From positions 3,100,001 to 3,164,000 of the forward strand of contig CP179201.1 in NCBI GenBank assembly GCA_051201605.1: DNA of 64,000 nt, read 5' to 3'. Each line of letters opens with the position of its first letter. The stretch's first letter is position 1. The notes under the pieces were generated by a model. That model was not told the DNA's origin. It searched no databases and saw only the letters and a list, made by a program, of their open reading frames with translations. Origin of the DNA: CABZJG01 sp902512685. Its GTDB lineage: Bacteria; Pseudomonadota; Alphaproteobacteria; Rhodobacterales; Rhodobacteraceae. Of this stretch, positions 62,476-64,000 are shown in pieces. Made by a program: the position numbers and the translations under genes.

Positions 62476-63585
62476 GTTGTTTTCGCCCAGCTTTGGTGAA
62501 GGCTTTTGCAAGCTCAGCTCTGCATCTGAAAACTTAAACGGGGATCGAACGCTTGGGATGCCGTCCAATTCAACCTGCATCTGCCGGTGCATCACTTGCG
62601 GATCGGCAAAGACCTCATCCATGGAATTAATCGAACCGGCTGGCACGCCTTTGTCTTCACACGCTTTAAGGAGCTGGTCCTTTGTCATGGTTTTTGTCTG
62701 GGTGCTTAGGGCATCAACCATCTTTTCTCGATTGGCAATGCGGTCTGCATTGGTCAGGAACTGAGGGTCCTTGGCCATGGATTCAAGTCCCAAGATATCG
62801 CACAGCCTCTGATATTGGGGGTCATTTCCGGTGGCGATGATAATATGGCCATCACGGCAATCAAAGACCTGATAAGGCGTCAGGTTGGGATGATAATTGC
62901 CCGTGCGCTCTGGCGCGGTTCCGGTTGCCAGATAATTCATCGCCTGATTGGCCATCACCGATACCGCACAATCGAGCAGTGACATATCAATATGCTGGCC
63001 GCGTCCGGTGCTGCTGCGCATATGCAATGCTGACAGGATCGCGGTGCTGGCATATATGCCGGTAAACAGATCGGTTATGGCCACACCGGCGCGCTGCGGC
63101 GCCCCGTCCGGCTCGCCGGTGATAGACATAAATCCGGACATGCCTTGAATAATATAGTCATAGCCGGCCCGATGCGCATAAGGTCCTGTTTGCCCAAAAC
63201 CGGTGATCGAGCAATAGATCAGCTTTGGATAGCGCGCTGATAGGGTTTGATAATCAAGCCCGTATTTTGCCAATCCGCCGACTTTGAAGTTTTCAATCAA
63301 AATATCTGCGTCTTTGAGCAGCCGGTGCAACTCCTGCTGTCCCTCAGGGGTGCGAAAGTCAATCGTGACGCTGGATTTGCCGCGGTTACACGAATGGAAA
63401 TACGCCGCGGTTTTATCGTCTTCGCGCTCAATAAAAGGCGGGCCCCATTGGCGGGTGTCATCGCCCCGAGGGGCTTCGACTTTGATCACATCCGCACCAA
63501 GATCGGCCAAGGTCTGCCCGGCCCACGGACCGGCAAGGATTCGCGCCAATTCAACAACTTTAAGACCGGTCAGCGGCGTGGTCAT
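62470..63585 (-). CDS. CaiB/BaiF family CoA-transferase
   Basis: Class III CoA-transferase of 371 residues. LTGLKVVELARILAGPWAGQTLADLGADVIKVE is the family start (in part), followed by IENFKVGGLAKYGLDYQ and GYDYIIQGMSGFMSITG; the catalytic Asp is likely that in ITDLFTG (near 171). It moves CoA between carboxylic acids; the acid is unknown. It shares four bases (ATGA) with the upstream DsbA-like gene. Confidence 0.9.
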   Translation of the reverse strand: MTTPLTGLKVVELARILAGPWAGQTLADLGADVIKVEAPRGDDTRQWGPPFIEREDDKTAAYFHSCNRGKSSVTIDFRTPEGQQELHRLLKDADILIENFKVGGLAKYGLDYQTLSARYPKLIYCSITGFGQTGPYAHRAGYDYIIQGMSGFMSITGEPDGAPQRAGVAITDLFTGIYASTAILSALHMRSSTGRGQHIDMSLLDCAVSVMANQAMNYLATGTAPERTGNYHPNLTPYQVFDCRDGHIIIATGNDPQYQRLCDILGLESMAKDPQFLTNADRIANREKMVDALSTQTKTMTKDQLLKACEDKGVPAGSINSMDEVFADPQVMHRQMQVELDGIPSVRSPFKFSDAELSLQKPSPKLGENNL

Positions 63586-63998
63586 TTTTCCGCCAGTTTT
63601 TCATCCAGCACCGCGGCAAAATCGTCGTAGTTCATATTTTTATAAACTTCGCCGTCGATCAAAAACGTCGGGGTGGAGCGAATGCCATCGCGGGTGGCGT
63701 TTTCTTTATACCAAGCGACCAGCGCGCGCAGCTTATCTGCATCCTGCAAGCAGCTTTGCAATTTGTCATCTTGCAGTCCCGCCAAGCGGCCAATTTTTCT
63801 AAGCTCGCTAATAATTGCTAGATCATCACCAGCGCGCGCCCATGTGCTTTGCGTGCTCATCATCAGGTCAATCACCCCAAAATACCGATCCGGCCCAGTG
63901 CAGCGCGCAATCATCGAGGCCCAGATGCCATATTTATCGAAATAAACTTCGCGAAACTCAAAACGAATTTTACCGCTGTCGATATAATTTGTTTTCAG
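63582..63998 (-). CDS. DsbA family thiol-disulfide oxidoreductase (partial, 5' end outside window)
   Basis: The C-terminal 138 residues or so of a thioredoxin-fold protein. The frame is open to the right edge of the window (NYIDSGKIRFEFREVYFD ahead of the ATG at 63914, which is internal). The helical insert and then STPTFLIDGEVYKN with the cis-Pro loop are typical of DsbA/Com1-type periplasmic proteins. The CxxC site would lie outside the window. It is transcribed with the CoA-transferase gene, with which it overlaps by four bases. Confidence 0.85.
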   Translation of the reverse strand: MKTNYIDSGKIRFEFREVYFDKYGIWASMIARCTGPDRYFGVIDLMMSTQSTWARAGDDLAIISELRKIGRLAGLQDDKLQSCLQDADKLRALVAWYKENATRDGIRSTPTFLIDGEVYKNMNYDDFAAVLDEKLAEK

Positions 63999-64000
63999 GT

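Overview
The window reads as chromosomal DNA of a marine alphaproteobacterium of the Roseobacter group (Rhodobacteraceae in the broad sense). Pointers are the chvI-chvG-hprK-rapZ-EIIA-ptsH block, the split b/b' ATP synthase F0 operon, the Alph_Pro_TM family protein, the DUF4170-waaA-lpxK block and the taurine locus with tpa, tauR, xsc and pta. Base composition is moderate for this group, so a lower-GC pelagic roseobacter (RCA/Planktomarina-like) is a reasonable guess, but no rRNA gene is present to prove it.

Layout. 1-9.1 kb: end of a nucleoside/BMP-type ABC permease, a TSUP anion exporter with its Alph_Pro_TM partner, an HSD10-like dehydrogenase, a thioesterase, an aldo/keto reductase, a Sel1 protein, a dihaem peroxidase and two leucine-degradation genes (liuC-like, mvaB-like). 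9.2-18.9 kb: a class V aminotransferase, a broken GntR regulator, pckA, the ChvI/ChvG system with the PTS-like proteins, and an acyltransferase. 18.8-26.7 kb: 3-hydroxybutyryl-CoA dehydrogenase, a DUF6473-like protein, etfBA, a cobalamin adenosyltransferase, a HIG1-like small membrane protein, an SDR and parC. 26.7-48.8 kb: a large organosulfonate and sulfite block, described below. 49.0-51.6 kb: atpI-B-E-F'-F. 51.8-59.9 kb: an ArsR regulator, a methyltransferase broken by a stop codon, ffh, three tandem GNAT acetyltransferases, chorismate mutase, rpsP, a 45-residue membrane protein, rimM, trmD, rplS, rpmE. 59.9-64 kb: DUF4170, waaA-like, lpxK, a CaiB/BaiF CoA-transferase and a DsbA-like protein that runs off the right edge.

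The most interesting part is 26.7-48.8 kb. TauABC imports taurine. Tpa converts it to sulfoacetaldehyde. Xsc releases sulfite and acetyl phosphate, and Pta makes acetyl-CoA. A TSUP exporter can remove sulfite. Sulfite can then be oxidised by two routes encoded side by side: directly by SoeABC, or through APS by AprMBA and Sat, which conserves one ATP. The second route lies in a visibly AT-rich segment (about 41.57-48.84 kb) with four further genes: an unknown 116-residue protein, a SlyD-like isomerase, a 52-residue protein on the opposite strand, and a metallophosphoesterase that lacks the usual histidine of its GNHD motif. The far edge of the segment carries a decayed fragment of the 3' end of soeC, and the middle of soeA is itself AT-rich. 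Together these suggest that the APS-route genes arrived by horizontal transfer and homologous recombination at a soe locus. The enzymes are known families; the boundary scar, the mosaic soeA and the companion genes are what deserve follow-up.

Gene decay elsewhere: a GntR regulator with a frameshift at the wing of its DNA-binding domain, and a methyltransferase with an in-frame stop. No tRNA, rRNA, CRISPR array or complete insertion sequence was recognised.
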